Positions 24,072-34,301 of a stretch of DNA of 64,000 bases are shown piece by piece (position 1 is the stretch's first letter; the number at the start of each line of letters is the position of its first letter). The stretch covers positions 1,860,001 through 1,924,000 of the forward strand of contig CM064422.1 in assembly GCA_032690845.1 (NCBI GenBank). Direction: 5' to 3'. The translations under genes and the position numbers were made by a program. Under the pieces are notes generated by a model that was not told where the DNA came from, searched no databases, and saw nothing but the letters and a program-made list of their open reading frames with translations. Origin of the DNA: Eleusine coracana subsp. coracana (lineage: Eukaryota; Streptophyta; Magnoliopsida; Poales; Poaceae).

Positions 24072-26073
24072 ATGGACCCTCCTCAATGCGATGATCCCGA
24101 AGAGGCTCTCTCTCAAGCTTTGGCTTATCGGAATCAATTGAAACAGAACCTTTTTGGAGAAGAAGGGCAAGAACACGAGGACAACAGTTGGCGTCAGGCG
24201 GTGGCAAGGGCAGCAGTGCCCTCAGCGGGCGCGGATATGGGCGGCACTGGCCTGGGCGGCGCGGGCTTAGGCAGCGCTGGCCTGGGCGGCCCTGTTTTAG
24301 GCGGCACTGGCCGGGGCTGCACAGGCCGGGGCTGCAGTGGCCTGGAGATCGGTGGCCTAGGTGGCACTGGTCGGGGCAGCGCGGGCTTAGGCAGCGTTGG
24401 CCTAGGCAGCCTTGGCCTGGGCGGTCCTATCTTAGGCGGCACTGTCCGGGGCTGCACTGGCCGGGGCAGCGACAGCCTGGAGACCGGTGGCCTGGGCTAC
24501 GATGGCATGGGCAGCAGTGACATGGCCGACCTGGGCGTCGATGGCATGGCGAACCAGTCATTTCTCGATGCTGTTGGTTTCAATGCAAACTCATTTGATG
24601 GTGACAGCGACGATCCTTTCTTTGATGCTAGTGCGGATATGTGGTACGACGACGGGAGCCACAACAATGAGCTCCGTGTGCGTGGGCGTGGTCATGGTAG
24701 AGGTATGACAAAGCCTCGTCACGCCGCTAGTGGTGGCCTGTCACGGGGCATGGCCGCAGTTGTGTCCGAAGGCCGTGGCAGCATGCCACCGCCTTCTAGT
24801 GGAGGTGGTCGGGGCAAACGTCCACGTCCATTTGATGGTGGACATGATACTCGTGGCCATGGTAAGGCAAAGGCGGCGTATAAGCCACCACGTCCAGATG
24901 TATCTGAGTCCGATGGCCATGTTGATTCTCAGGCTACCGGTGAAGATGAGGAGCTTCAGGAAATCTCAACTCGGTATGATAGTACTTCATTTGTCGTATT
25001 GTCATCTAGAATTTGCATTTTCTTTCATATGTATTACCTTAAATTAATTAATTAGTTGTTGTAGTATATGACCAAACTTATTTTATATGGATTTTGTATA
25101 AATGAATAGAAACCAGTTTATAACAAGGCAAATTGATCAGTCGAGAACACTAGAATCTTTTGTGAAATTTGCATTAAAGAGATCAAAGACGGGAATAGGG
25201 CCAATGGTACTATGGCCAACCATGATTACAAGAACATGACTGAGAAATTTCTGAAAAGAGTTGGGTTGCGTCACTCAAAGGTTCAGTTGAAGAACAAGCT
25301 AGACTTGCTTAAAAGCTTATATAGTTTGTGGGTTCAATTAAACAAAGATACATGACTAGAATGGAATGAAGCGTTAGGCACCGTGGATGCAACTGCTGAG
25401 TATTGGCAGCGTATAACCAAGGTATCAATTGAACTATAATTATATTCCTTTTGGTCCTCAAATTCTACTACAGATTTTGGAATGTATTAACTCTTAATTT
25501 ACTCTTGTGCAGGGACGTTCGCATTGCAGACAACTAAAGTATGATCCTCCAGAACATGAAGAGTTGTTGGCTAAAATTTTTGGAGGAGTTGTGGTCGATG
25601 GGTCAACTTCTTGTGCTCCCGGTGAAGTTGTTGGACAAGGTCATGATGAAGGTTTTGTGGGTAGAGGGGGTGATGAAGGTTTGCTAGGTGCTGATGAGAA
25701 TGTGAAGACTTTTCCATCTCCTTCTCTGAATGGTAGCCTATCAACGAAGCGTGGTGCAAGTCCGAGTACAGTTAGTAGTTTTTTGAAACACACAAAGAAC
25801 CCTATGGTTAGAGTTATGAAAAATATTTATGCCACATTGGAGATCAATTGTACTATTGTCAACAAGATTATACTTGGTGAACATCTAGATGGAGTTATTG
25901 AGAAATTGTTGGACATGACAGTAGACTGTGGGGTTAGTGAAGAATCAGCTGAATATTTCATGGCAACTCTTTTGTTCAAGAACGCTGAAAATAGATCTAC
26001 TTTCAAGGCAATCAAAACCAAAAATAAAAGAGTTGCATGGTTAAGGAGGCATTGCGACAAGGAAGTGACATAA
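24072..26073 (+). pseudogene. Harbinger ORF1: Myb/SANT-like DNA-binding protein with an added glycine-rich region
   Basis: In PIF/Harbinger elements ORF1 helps the transposase bind and enter the nucleus. The first exon (24072 to about 24974) starts MDPPQCDDPEEALSQALAYR and then enters a glycine-rich repeat, followed by a basic RGRGHGRG stretch and an acidic SDGHVDSQATGEDEEL end. A second exon from about 25139 to 25421 gives ENTRIFCEICIKEIKDGNR, KNMTEKFLKRVG and AEYWQRITK, the Myb/SANT-like pattern of this family. An in-frame TGA follows QLNKDT near 25352, where a sense codon is expected. The last exon (about 25513-26073) starts GRSHCRQLKYDPPEHEELLA. The exon borders are my reading of weak splice sites. 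The stop shows the copy is not functional. Confidence 0.75.
24235..24525 (+). repeat. 15-bp minisatellite encoding G-L/R-G-x-x repeats, with a 135-bp higher-order unit
   Basis: Units of the type GGCCTGGGCGGCACT recur in frame, coding five-residue repeats such as GLGGT, GRGCT and GLGSV. A larger block starting PVLGG (24291) reappears as PILGG (24426), exactly 135 bp or nine units later, and includes the shared GRGCTGRG and GLE/SLE elements. The repeat lies inside the first exon of the transposon ORF1 and raises local GC sharply compared with the rest of the element. Confidence 0.85.
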
Positions 26074-26231
26074 TAGCTATTAGTTAAAAGTAGTATTAAT
26101 AATTTTGGTGCATGAACTTGATATGTAATACTGAAGTTACATAATTTATGAGATATTTTGTGATAGTTATATTTAAGTAGTTGTTGCATTTATTGTAGAT
26201 AGAAATTCATGGAAATGGTGAGGAGGAAGAT

Positions 26232-27186
26232 ATGTCTTTACTTGTTGCACGTTCTCGTGTAACAACATTGAGAAACTTTGGAGCAGTTACAACAACATTT
26301 GATATGTATTATGCTACAACTTTTTTGAACAAGTCTACAAGAAGGGAATTTATTGACCTACCAGGTTATGTACTCGGTCATGTTTGGGTACGTAGAACAC
26401 TTAATGATGCTATAGAATGTTACCAAATGTTTAAGATGAGTAGACCACTTTTTGATAAGTTACATGACATATTGGTCTCATCCTATGCCTTGACATCAAC
26501 ATGCAAAATGATAACAATTGAAATGTTAGCCATGTTCCTATGGATTGTTGGGGCTCCACAGTCATTTGTTCAAGCGGGATGGTCTGGCTCAGTGCATGAT
26601 ATGAGGGTGTTCAACGATGCTTTGTGCAAGTATCATGATATATTTTCTCATCCTCCACCTGGTATAGTAACTTATCATAAAAAAAAGTATATATTTTGTT
26701 AATATGAAAGAATTGTTTGTCTTATCTTCTTTTTTCTTAGGAAAATTTTACTTTGTTGATTATGGATGTCCAAACCGACAAGGTTATCTAGCTTCATACA
26801 AAGGAGTGAAATATCATTTACAAGAGTTTAGAGCGAGGTCTTGTGTAAAAGGTAAAAAAGAGGTATTCAATCAATTACACTCCTCTCTTTGTAATCACAT
26901 TGAATGTTCTTTTGGGGTGCTGAAGATGAAGTGGAGAATTTTATTGGATTTATCAAGTTATCCAATGATGAAACAATAAAAAATTATTCATACATGTATG
27001 GCTCTACATAATTTTATTCAAGAGAGTAAAATGGCCGATGAAGAGTTTGATCGGTGTGATGAAGATGAAGACTACATGCCGTTTCCTCCAAGGCAAGCAA
27101 GCGCAAGCTGTTTGGGAGACGAAGAAGGAGTCATGAATACCTTTTGCAATGAAATTGCTAATGCACTATTTGGTAGAAAAATGTAA
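26232..27186 (+). pseudogene. Harbinger DDE transposase with a deleted core
   Basis: Recognisable pieces run in order. RPLFDKLHDIL, then MLAMFLWIVGAPQSFVQ, is the N-terminal part of plant PIF transposases. It jumps directly to AGWSGSVHDMRVFNDAL, which holds the second catalytic Asp. An intron-like gap near 26700-26745 follows, then FYFVDYGCPNRQGYLASYKG, then NHIECSFGVLKMKWRIL, which holds the catalytic Glu. A stop occurs after SSYPMMKQ, and a tail runs from MALHNFIQES to 27186. The segment normally lying between APQSFVQ and AGW, which contains the first catalytic Asp (DGTHI region), is missing, so the enzyme cannot be active. The deletion keeps the reading frame. Confidence 0.82.
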
Positions 27187-27777
27187 TTTTATTAATTTTT
27201 AATAATATTCATGTGACATTTGTAGACGTGTGAAATATTTCATACTATTTTCATTTGATTTTGTACTGTAAAAATATTTGATAAAAGTTTTCATAGCAAC
27301 AAAGGGTATTATTGTCTTCTCACATCTACAACTAATAATCTGGACAATAATAAGCTAGTTAAACAAACAATCCTTTTAAATTATTTAATCTAGATTATAT
27401 AATCCAGATTATTTAATCTAGTATTAATAAGCTAGATTAAATAATCTACTTAGGAAACAAACAGAGCCTCAGAGCCTTAGTCTATTGATGTGCTCCAAGT
27501 TCAGTTACAGATCAATGGACTTGGAGCGGTGGCAAGTAGATAGTCCATCGATGTTGGTGCGTGCGTAGTTGATGAACCCCTACTATTAGTCCACAAACGA
27601 AAGTGGTGCCATCCGTGCACCAAGATTGGCCAACCCCACCTCCGTCTCCATTTTCTCTAGCCGTTGATGTCGTTGTTGGTCCTGGCCTAGTTCTTGCAAG
27701 GACATTGTCATCCATTGCCTCCTCTGCCGCTACGAGGGGGACAATGCGACCAACGGATGATTTTTTTTATCTAATAA

Positions 27778-28117
27778 GCCTACTTTCAATGGGAGTGTTA
27801 GTTTTAATAAATGTTGCCACATAGGCAAATTATTGACATGACACTAGAATTGTGAAAAAGAGAAGAGTGTGGTGTGATGTAGATGAAACTGGATATACAA
27901 GATTTTGAAAACTTAAAACACAATGAAACTAACATTGGAGGGGAAATAGTTTCATTTCATCAAGTAATCACCCAGTGAAATACAATTGTGTTAGTTGCTC
28001 TAAAATACTCGAATGAAACTATCCATTAAAAGGGCAGTTTCATTTATTGTTTCAAAACAAAATAGATAATGTGACACTCTTAAAACTAACAAAATAAAAT
28101 CCTCATTGAAACGAGCC
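27778..28117. mobile_element. Tourist-like MITE (340 bp, TAA duplication)
   Basis: The left end is GCCTACTTTCAATGGG and the right end is CCTCATTGAAACGAGCC, which is its near complement. TAA flanks both sides (27775-27777 and 28118-28120). The interior has repeated ATGAAACT motifs and no coding capacity. It sits only 10 bp from a Stowaway MITE. Confidence 0.7.
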
Positions 28118-28127
28118 TAAGGCATTA

Positions 28128-28361
28128 CTCCCTCTGTTCTAAAATTATTATCGTCATTCACTTTTTTTGCTAACTTTGATTATTCGTCTTATTTAAAATA
28201 TTTCAAAAAATATCATATATTTTATAATAATTTATTTTATCATTAAATAAAATTTAAATATAACTTATAACTTTTTTATTTGAACAAATATTTTAAATAA
28301 GACGAATAGTCAAAGATAAAAAAAAAAGTCAATGACGATAACAATTTTAGAATGAAGGAAA
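28128..28361. mobile_element. Stowaway MITE (about 234 bp)
   Basis: The left end CTCCCTCTGTTCTAAAATTA pairs with the right-end AATTTTAGAATGAAGGAAA, and long inner inverted repeats extend the pairing (ATTATTCGTCTTATTTAAAA against TTTTAAATAAGACGAATAGT). The flanks are TA on both sides. This is a full-length foldback Stowaway element. Confidence 0.8.
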
Positions 28362-28363
28362 TA

Positions 28364-30792
28364 TTACGGAGGCAATAGACTAATAAACCTGATCCACAAC
28401 GTGTCCAGTAAACCATGCTCAGGAGCTGATTTGAATTCCTGGAATGCATGGGTTGTGAAGTGCTACTTTGCGTGATAAGGATGGTTCTTGCAACTCTCGG
28501 TGACTAGTGGTAGAGTTATTGCAATTTCGCCATCTAAAAGAGTCACGTGCACAACGGGGTTTTATGCTGCGTTTTAGCCCTTTCAATATAGACGCCATTG
28601 CGTTTCAGCCCATTCCAGAAAGGCCTGCCTGACTGGAGTCTGGAGTTGACAGAAGGGCCTGGCTGGCCTAGTAAAAGTCAGGGCAAACGATGCATAAATT
28701 TCAGCAATTTCGGCTCGTGCATTTGGTGTCCCCATTGCCGGCTCATCAAACTTTCTGCAGGTTCAACCGTGGTAAACTAAGATCACGTGTACTGCAGGAA
28801 CATTTGTTGGCCATCAGACTACTTGCCTGCCATGCATGCTCTCTTCTCTTGTTACCACCAGCAAACAGATCTCCAACGTTCGACGGACTCTGGCTTGCAG
28901 TGCCATTCCATTGGTCCAGCTCGTTTTGAGTACCGTCTACTTTGCGAGTCACAGGCTTCGCTTTGGCCACTCGAAACTTTCCGTTTCCAGAGATGGTCCG
29001 AGGGCGCGTGACTCTGCGAGTGTGCCGTTGGACGTGTACGGCGATCTCGATGGAGCGCGAGCAAGCAGCCAAACCCGGCCAACAGTCGAGTGAGAGTGAC
29101 CAGTGACCACAATCGGAGCCAAACAGGTTGGTTTGTCAGGCTCCATTATTTTCTGTAGCGGATCACGGCCACCCGTGTAGAAACGACGACGATCCGTCAC
29201 GTGCAGCACTCGGCTCTCGTCTGTCTCTCTGGCCCCAACCTGCCGACGCAGCAGCTACTGCTGTCTGCTGCAACGGCCACATTTTCCCTTGTGCGCGCGG
29301 TTGATTTTTGCTGCCGCCGGGCAACGGTCCTATATGGAGCCGCAAGCCGCGTGTTGAACGAAACGAATTGAACGCCTCTCTCCATGAATCGTGCCTCTCA
29401 TTTTCACGATCGTTGGTGAAAGGAGCCTGATGATGATGATGAGAGACAGTGATCTCCGCTCACGCCTGGGCTGCTGCGGAAGAATCCGCGACGCGGACGT
29501 ACCAACCTTTTTTGCGAGAAGGATGATGATGATGGACCGATCGATAGGGGAGGAAAGGTGGTTGGATGAGGAATCGGGTTCCGCAAGCACTTCCGCGGGT
29601 ATCATGCAGTGATGCAGAGGCATCGAACCAACTTTCTTGCCGGGGCCTCTGGTCTCTCTCTGGCTCGTTTCCTGCGGCAACACGGTCCCGGGCGGCGGTG
29701 CGTGTTTTCCGGCCCCAATTTAGCTTGAGCACACAGGACATGAAGCTCATGATTTTGACAGCAATCATAGAGGGTTCTTTTTTTTTTTTTTTTTTGAAAC
29801 TCATAGAGGGTTCTTGCATGACGTTGCATTGGTTCAGATGGAAACAGCACCGGAAAGAAAGAACGCGTGTGTTGCCTAGCTATCTGGTACCTGCATGCAT
29901 GCCGGCCGGTCCTTCTGAATTCTGAAAGATTGTGAAAAAACAGTGTCAGTGAAGCCTGGAGGTCACCAGTTCGGAGCTGTGAACTCTCGTCGCTTCACCA
30001 CTAAGAATTGCGTGCTGCGAATACAAGCAGGACATGGATACGGATAGTGGTCCGCTTTTGTTCTGGCATCTTCACGACGATGGGTTCTTGCATGACGTCC
30101 ACGGAGGCTACCGTGGCACATGAATATTACCAGAATCATTCCTTTTTTTTTTATTTGCCCCGAGATTTTTAGGATTTTGTTTTGCACTAGCACTTGGACT
30201 TGTTATATCTTTTGGGAACAGATGAAACTGTTCGTGAAAGAACTTGTAGGAAATGTCAAGGAGACCTCAAGAATATGTAAACCTGAACGTTTCATACTTT
30301 CGTACACTCCGTTAGGCCTATCATTTCATCATTGCCTGTACATGAATCATTGGCACTATATTAATTTCTTGATAGGGCTTTCTGTGGGTGCAAATACAGA
30401 CAGCTGAACCATACAGCAACGTGGTCGGAAATCTGAAACACGCCAAGACTTTTCACGGTAACCTGGCAGCAATGATAAAGTTAAAATAATATGTGTCGTT
30501 TCCTCCAAGTTAACTTACCTGATAGCACTCCCTCTCCCTATCTGGGTGAAGATTGTGGAGATCCTAACACTGGTGCCTAACTCTGCCTTTTCTGTCTACA
30601 TAACAACAAAGAAACTGCTTTCTTCTATATATATAAATGTTTTCTGCAGATCACCACATGACATCTGTGGCTGTTTTAGGGAGAAAAAAAAATTAACACC
30701 ACTTTTGAGGAGGTTTCTTGTTACCATCTTTTTTTGGATGGATTTGATTGAGAAGAGTTACTGCCTGCTACTTTTTGTAAGTGGTGCTCACC
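28364..30792. other. Spacer upstream of the NaKR-like gene
   Basis: No gene with family resemblance is seen. The stretch holds GC-rich filler, ATG/GAT microsatellite runs near 29427 and 29520, a tiny poly-T insertion listed separately, and a 17-bp repeat (GGGTTCTTGCATGACGT) at about 29809 and 30082. The last few hundred bases are the presumed promoter of the metal-binding gene. Confidence 0.5.
29780..29800 (-). mobile_element. Minimal retro-insertion: poly-T plus 5 bp between a 15-bp duplication
   Basis: The 15-bp direct repeat TCATAGAGGGTTCTT occurs at 29765-29779 and 29801-29815. Between the copies are only a T16 run and GAAAC. On the minus strand this reads GTTTC then poly-A, which is what a LINE end would leave after extreme 5' truncation. 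Confidence 0.65.
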
Positions 30793-30799
30793 TATATAA
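30793..30799 (+). promoter_or_regulatory. TATA box of the NaKR-like gene
   Basis: TATATAA lies 114 bp upstream of the ATG at 30907, a normal distance, and is followed by a CT-rich stretch typical of plant start regions. Confidence 0.6.
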
Positions 30800-30906
30800 G
30801 CGTTTCCTCCTTTACTCCGTTCCACCAAAGCACACTACCATTTCAGTAGCTTAGCATAACCAGAGCAGCTCAGCTTGTTGCTCTCTAGAGGTCACTACAC
30901 TACACC

Positions 30907-32997
30907 ATGGCTCCTCTGCTCTTCAGGGACCTGAAGAACCTCTCGTGCTCGTCTCCGGCGGTCGCCGCGATACGCCCAAGCTTGGAGCGGCGCCTCTCGT
31001 GCTCCAACCCGGCGTCCACCGCAATCTGCCCGAACTTGGAGCGGCAGCCGATGATGGTCCGGTCGCACAAGGCCATTGTGAGTGCCAACCCTCTGTCTCA
31101 GGCTCCTACAGAGCCAAGGACACACAGGCACGACTCCAAGAAAGGGCAGCAGCACAAGGTTGTCGCCAATGGCGGCGGCGGCCTCGTCAGTCCGGCCAAC
31201 TCGTCCAGGTACCTGCTGAGCGGCGGCGCTGCCGCCGAGGAGGAGATCCAGGAGGTGGAGTCTGCTCCGCCCGTTGATGCCACTGCCACCAAGGAAGAAG
31301 CAGCTGATGCGAAGAACACACAGGCGCAGGAGCAGGTGAGCTAATTAACTGTCCACTTGGTACTGCGAATCATTACTGAACACTACTATCTTACTTTTCT
31401 TTTGATTTTTTTTTTACTGAACACTGACTTGCTTTTTTCTGAAAAAAAAATATGACTGGACACTGACTATATGTCGTGCTTGTAGTTTATCTTCTTAAAG
31501 CTTTAGCGCTACTCTTCTTGATTAGAAATATTAGAAAAATCAGAAGTGGGATTATATGATGATTAGTGATCATAGCTGTGGGTCTTGAAGGGTTTTATAC
31601 AATGATTTCTCATTTGATATCTGAGACTTCCAGCTGAAGTTATCCGAATACCATGATTACAAGCAGATACGCTTTTGCGGAAAGTTTGTTGAAATTTCTT
31701 TATTGCACAGAATAAAATTCCAGTATGGCTGTAGCTTTGTGGCTTACTGGATTGTCAGAAATTCGAAGCATGACCCCTCTTCGTAATTGCTTGCATACTT
31801 ATCTCATAATTTCCTTCTTTTATTCAAAATTGAGATTTGTTATGGTGTTTGAAGGGTACCGGAGGCTCCTTCCCTTCCAATTAATATCTGCCGTTGATGT
31901 AAAATGTTTATTAAAGAATTTATTTAATCTCAACTAGGGGAGTTCTAGTAATTGCTACTTGATCATTATTAGTTCATCTTCCACCTCGTCTTCCTCTTGC
32001 TACTAAACGGGTCATCAGACTCTGATCCTGATGGCCATTGTAGCATTGCCCCCCTCGTCGCTCTCCCTATAGCACCTCCTCCTCGCCTCTTCGCAGAATG
32101 TTCGCCTCTACATGTCCAGAAATGCTGGATTTCCGTGTGCCTCGCTGTTGTCCTCTGTACTTTGAATTGAACATCTCTCACAAGCAGCTAAGCAGGCATC
32201 GCGCATTCTTCCGATTGACTCACGATGTACCCGTCTGGTGGCGTCATGGCTTCCCCTGCTGGAGCGAAAGGATGGTGGGGAGGGCTAGATGCCGGACGGC
32301 GTGGTGTAGGCCATGGTGGAAGACTGGCGGTGCTAGCACCGATGACCCTGCAGCGAGGCGGCACGGGCATGATGGCAGCAATGACGACGGAGGAGCGAAT
32401 CCGCTTGGCAGTTTGGCCATCGATGCCTAAGTACTAATTACTCTTTATTAAATTAACAAAAAGGAAAACAATTAGTATCGGACCCACTAATTTTGGTACT
32501 GGTCCACAACTTGAATAACTTTTGGTAAGTACCTCCCTATTTTCAACCATTAGATTTGATCCAGTGAACGGTTCATATTAATTCCAAACATAGTAACAAA
32601 TCTCTTCAAAATTATGTCAAACCAACATTTCTGCTTTCTTCTTATAATAACTGAGCCTAAACGTTGGGAATCTTTATCAGGTGGTTGTGCTGAAGGTATC
32701 TCTGCACTGCAAAGCGTGCGCAGGGAAGGTGAAGAAGCACCTCTCCAAGATGGAAGGTGAGCTACATTTCAAGATCTGAGACTTTTCTTCAGAGTTGAAG
32801 ATCAGGTCGAAACCTCTGCTAATAACCAACCTCACTTCTTCTGAATACATACAGGCGTGAAATCGTTCGACATTGACTTCACGGCGAAGAAGGTGACTGT
32901 GATCGGCGACGTGACGCCGCTGGGCGTGCTCAACAGCGTCTCCAAGGTCAAGAACGCGCAGCTCTGGGGGGCGCCGCCGCCGGCGATAGCTGCCTGA
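30907..32997 (+). CDS. Heavy-metal-associated domain protein (NaKR/SPP-like)
   Basis: Three exons (30907-31335, 32681-32756 and 32855-32997) give 215 residues with matching phases. The N terminus is low-complexity but has two copies of a Cys-Ser-Ser/Asn-Pro-A-x-x-A-I motif (LSCSSPAVAAI and LSCSNPASTAI). That motif typifies the SODIUM POTASSIUM ROOT DEFECTIVE group, phloem proteins tied to ion loading and flowering signals. The C terminus is one HMA fold. VVVLKVSLHCKACAGKVKKH has the metal-binding CxxC at 153-156, followed by FDIDFTAKKVTVIGDVTPL. There is no C-terminal CAAX box, so this is not an isoprenylated HIPP. The first intron, 1.35 kb, has a GC-rich island around 32000-32420 that may be an insertion. 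The exact family member is uncertain. Confidence 0.88.
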
Positions 32998-34262
32998 AGA
33001 GTGAGGAAAAAAAAAACAAGTAAAAGAAACCAAAGCTACTAGTACTAGCTTAGAGCAGGATCCTTTCACCGTGGCTGGTAGGGAAGTGCGGAGGAGCTGG
33101 GGCCGTGCACGAACGCACGGCACGCCATGTGAGTCACTGGCCACTGAGGGCCACGGCCAGCACGCACGCTGGGCCAGCGCGTCTCTGTGACCATGTCTCC
33201 TCGGCCAGCATGCCTGCTGCGTCGTCCATGTCCTGACCCCTTTGAATGCAGCTTTGGTTCTTCCTGTGGTCGTCTTGTGATCATCTTTTGTTTGCTGTGG
33301 GTGGCGCCATGCCGTCTTCGTGCTTCTTTCCTTTTGCTGTAATATACTTGAGCATGACACTTTATTGCTATCCTGGTCTTTTTACGGAAAAGTGAGTGAC
33401 TCGAAGTTATCTGGTGACTCGGTCAGGATGCGGAAAATTCAGAACAGCTAGTTCAAATGAGACACCAAGCCTTAAAGTAATTTCTCAATCAGAAATGTTA
33501 GATCCTGCAAGCTTCTCACTGTACTATCCTAAAGTTTCATAGATAATTCTTAAGTGCTTCTTTGTGCTAACTGAACTACCCTGCTTCCTTTGTGCAAACT
33601 GTTACATCTCCTTTTCTTTTCTTGTTTCATTGTATGGAGACTAAGAAACAATGTACCTTTGTGATAGACTGATGACTCACGTTAGGAATGCAGCGCGCTT
33701 CCTGCTGCTCCATAGTCCCTACTGGTGTACTCATTTTCATGCAGCAGAAAATAGTTTTGAAATAAAAAAAAATGGTGTTCAAAGTTTCTGGTTAGTTGTG
33801 ATGTTTTTCCTTTTTTTTTTTTTTTTGAAACAACGAAAAAAACTTTCGAGTAGAATCCTACATTCAACAGGGCTGAATTTTTCTAGAGGCCCATCTAGTA
33901 TACTGTAGGTTGTAGAGACCAGTGGCCCAACTCAGCCTACTACCAAGCTAAGGAGGCCAGTTGTTCCGACGGATCACCTTCCTTGTGAGGATTCAAGCGA
34001 AACCCTCTCTGTCGGTAGATTTTTTTTCCTTTTTCCTCTTAAGATCCAACCACTAGTGACGGACGTAAAATTCTCAATTTAAGTGTACATACTTCAGAGC
34101 AAACAAATAATTATCCTATAACCAAAGTTTAAGATCTAACAAGTAGCTTCTTAACTAAGTCATACTCAATAAGATACTTAAATTGATAGATTTGTTCAAA
34201 TTTCTGAGCTGAAACAACTTGATTCTATTACACTTTTTAATATATGTAGGAGTATAACATAT

Positions 34263-34301
<39 letters not shown>

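Larger units (their letters stand above)
23699..27468 (+). mobile_element. PIF/Harbinger DNA transposon, inactive (3.8 kb)
   Basis: The left end is GGCCCTATTTGTTTC and the right end is the complement GAAACAAACAGAGCC. Flanking triplets are TTA on the left and TCA on the right, one mismatch from the TTA duplication expected for this superfamily. Sub-terminal AGATTATTTAATCT-type motifs recur at both ends (near 23740-23820 and 27370-27450). The element carries both expected genes in the same orientation: a Myb/SANT-like ORF1 and a DDE transposase. Both are damaged (see separate entries), so it cannot move by itself. Confidence 0.85.

Noticed and set aside
24188..24520. Alternative plus- and minus-strand frames in the glycine-rich repeat
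   Set aside because: A 15-bp repeat without stops opens all frames equally; only the frame starting at 24072 links to a Harbinger ORF1.
31930..32437. Separate gene in intron 1 of the NaKR-like gene
   Set aside because: The GC-rich island has open frames on both strands but no motif; flanking splice sites of the host gene join in phase across it.
33805..33900. LINE tail at the T18-GAAAC run
   Set aside because: The tract resembles LINE ends elsewhere in the window, but I could not find a matching target duplication or any reverse-transcriptase remnant next to it.
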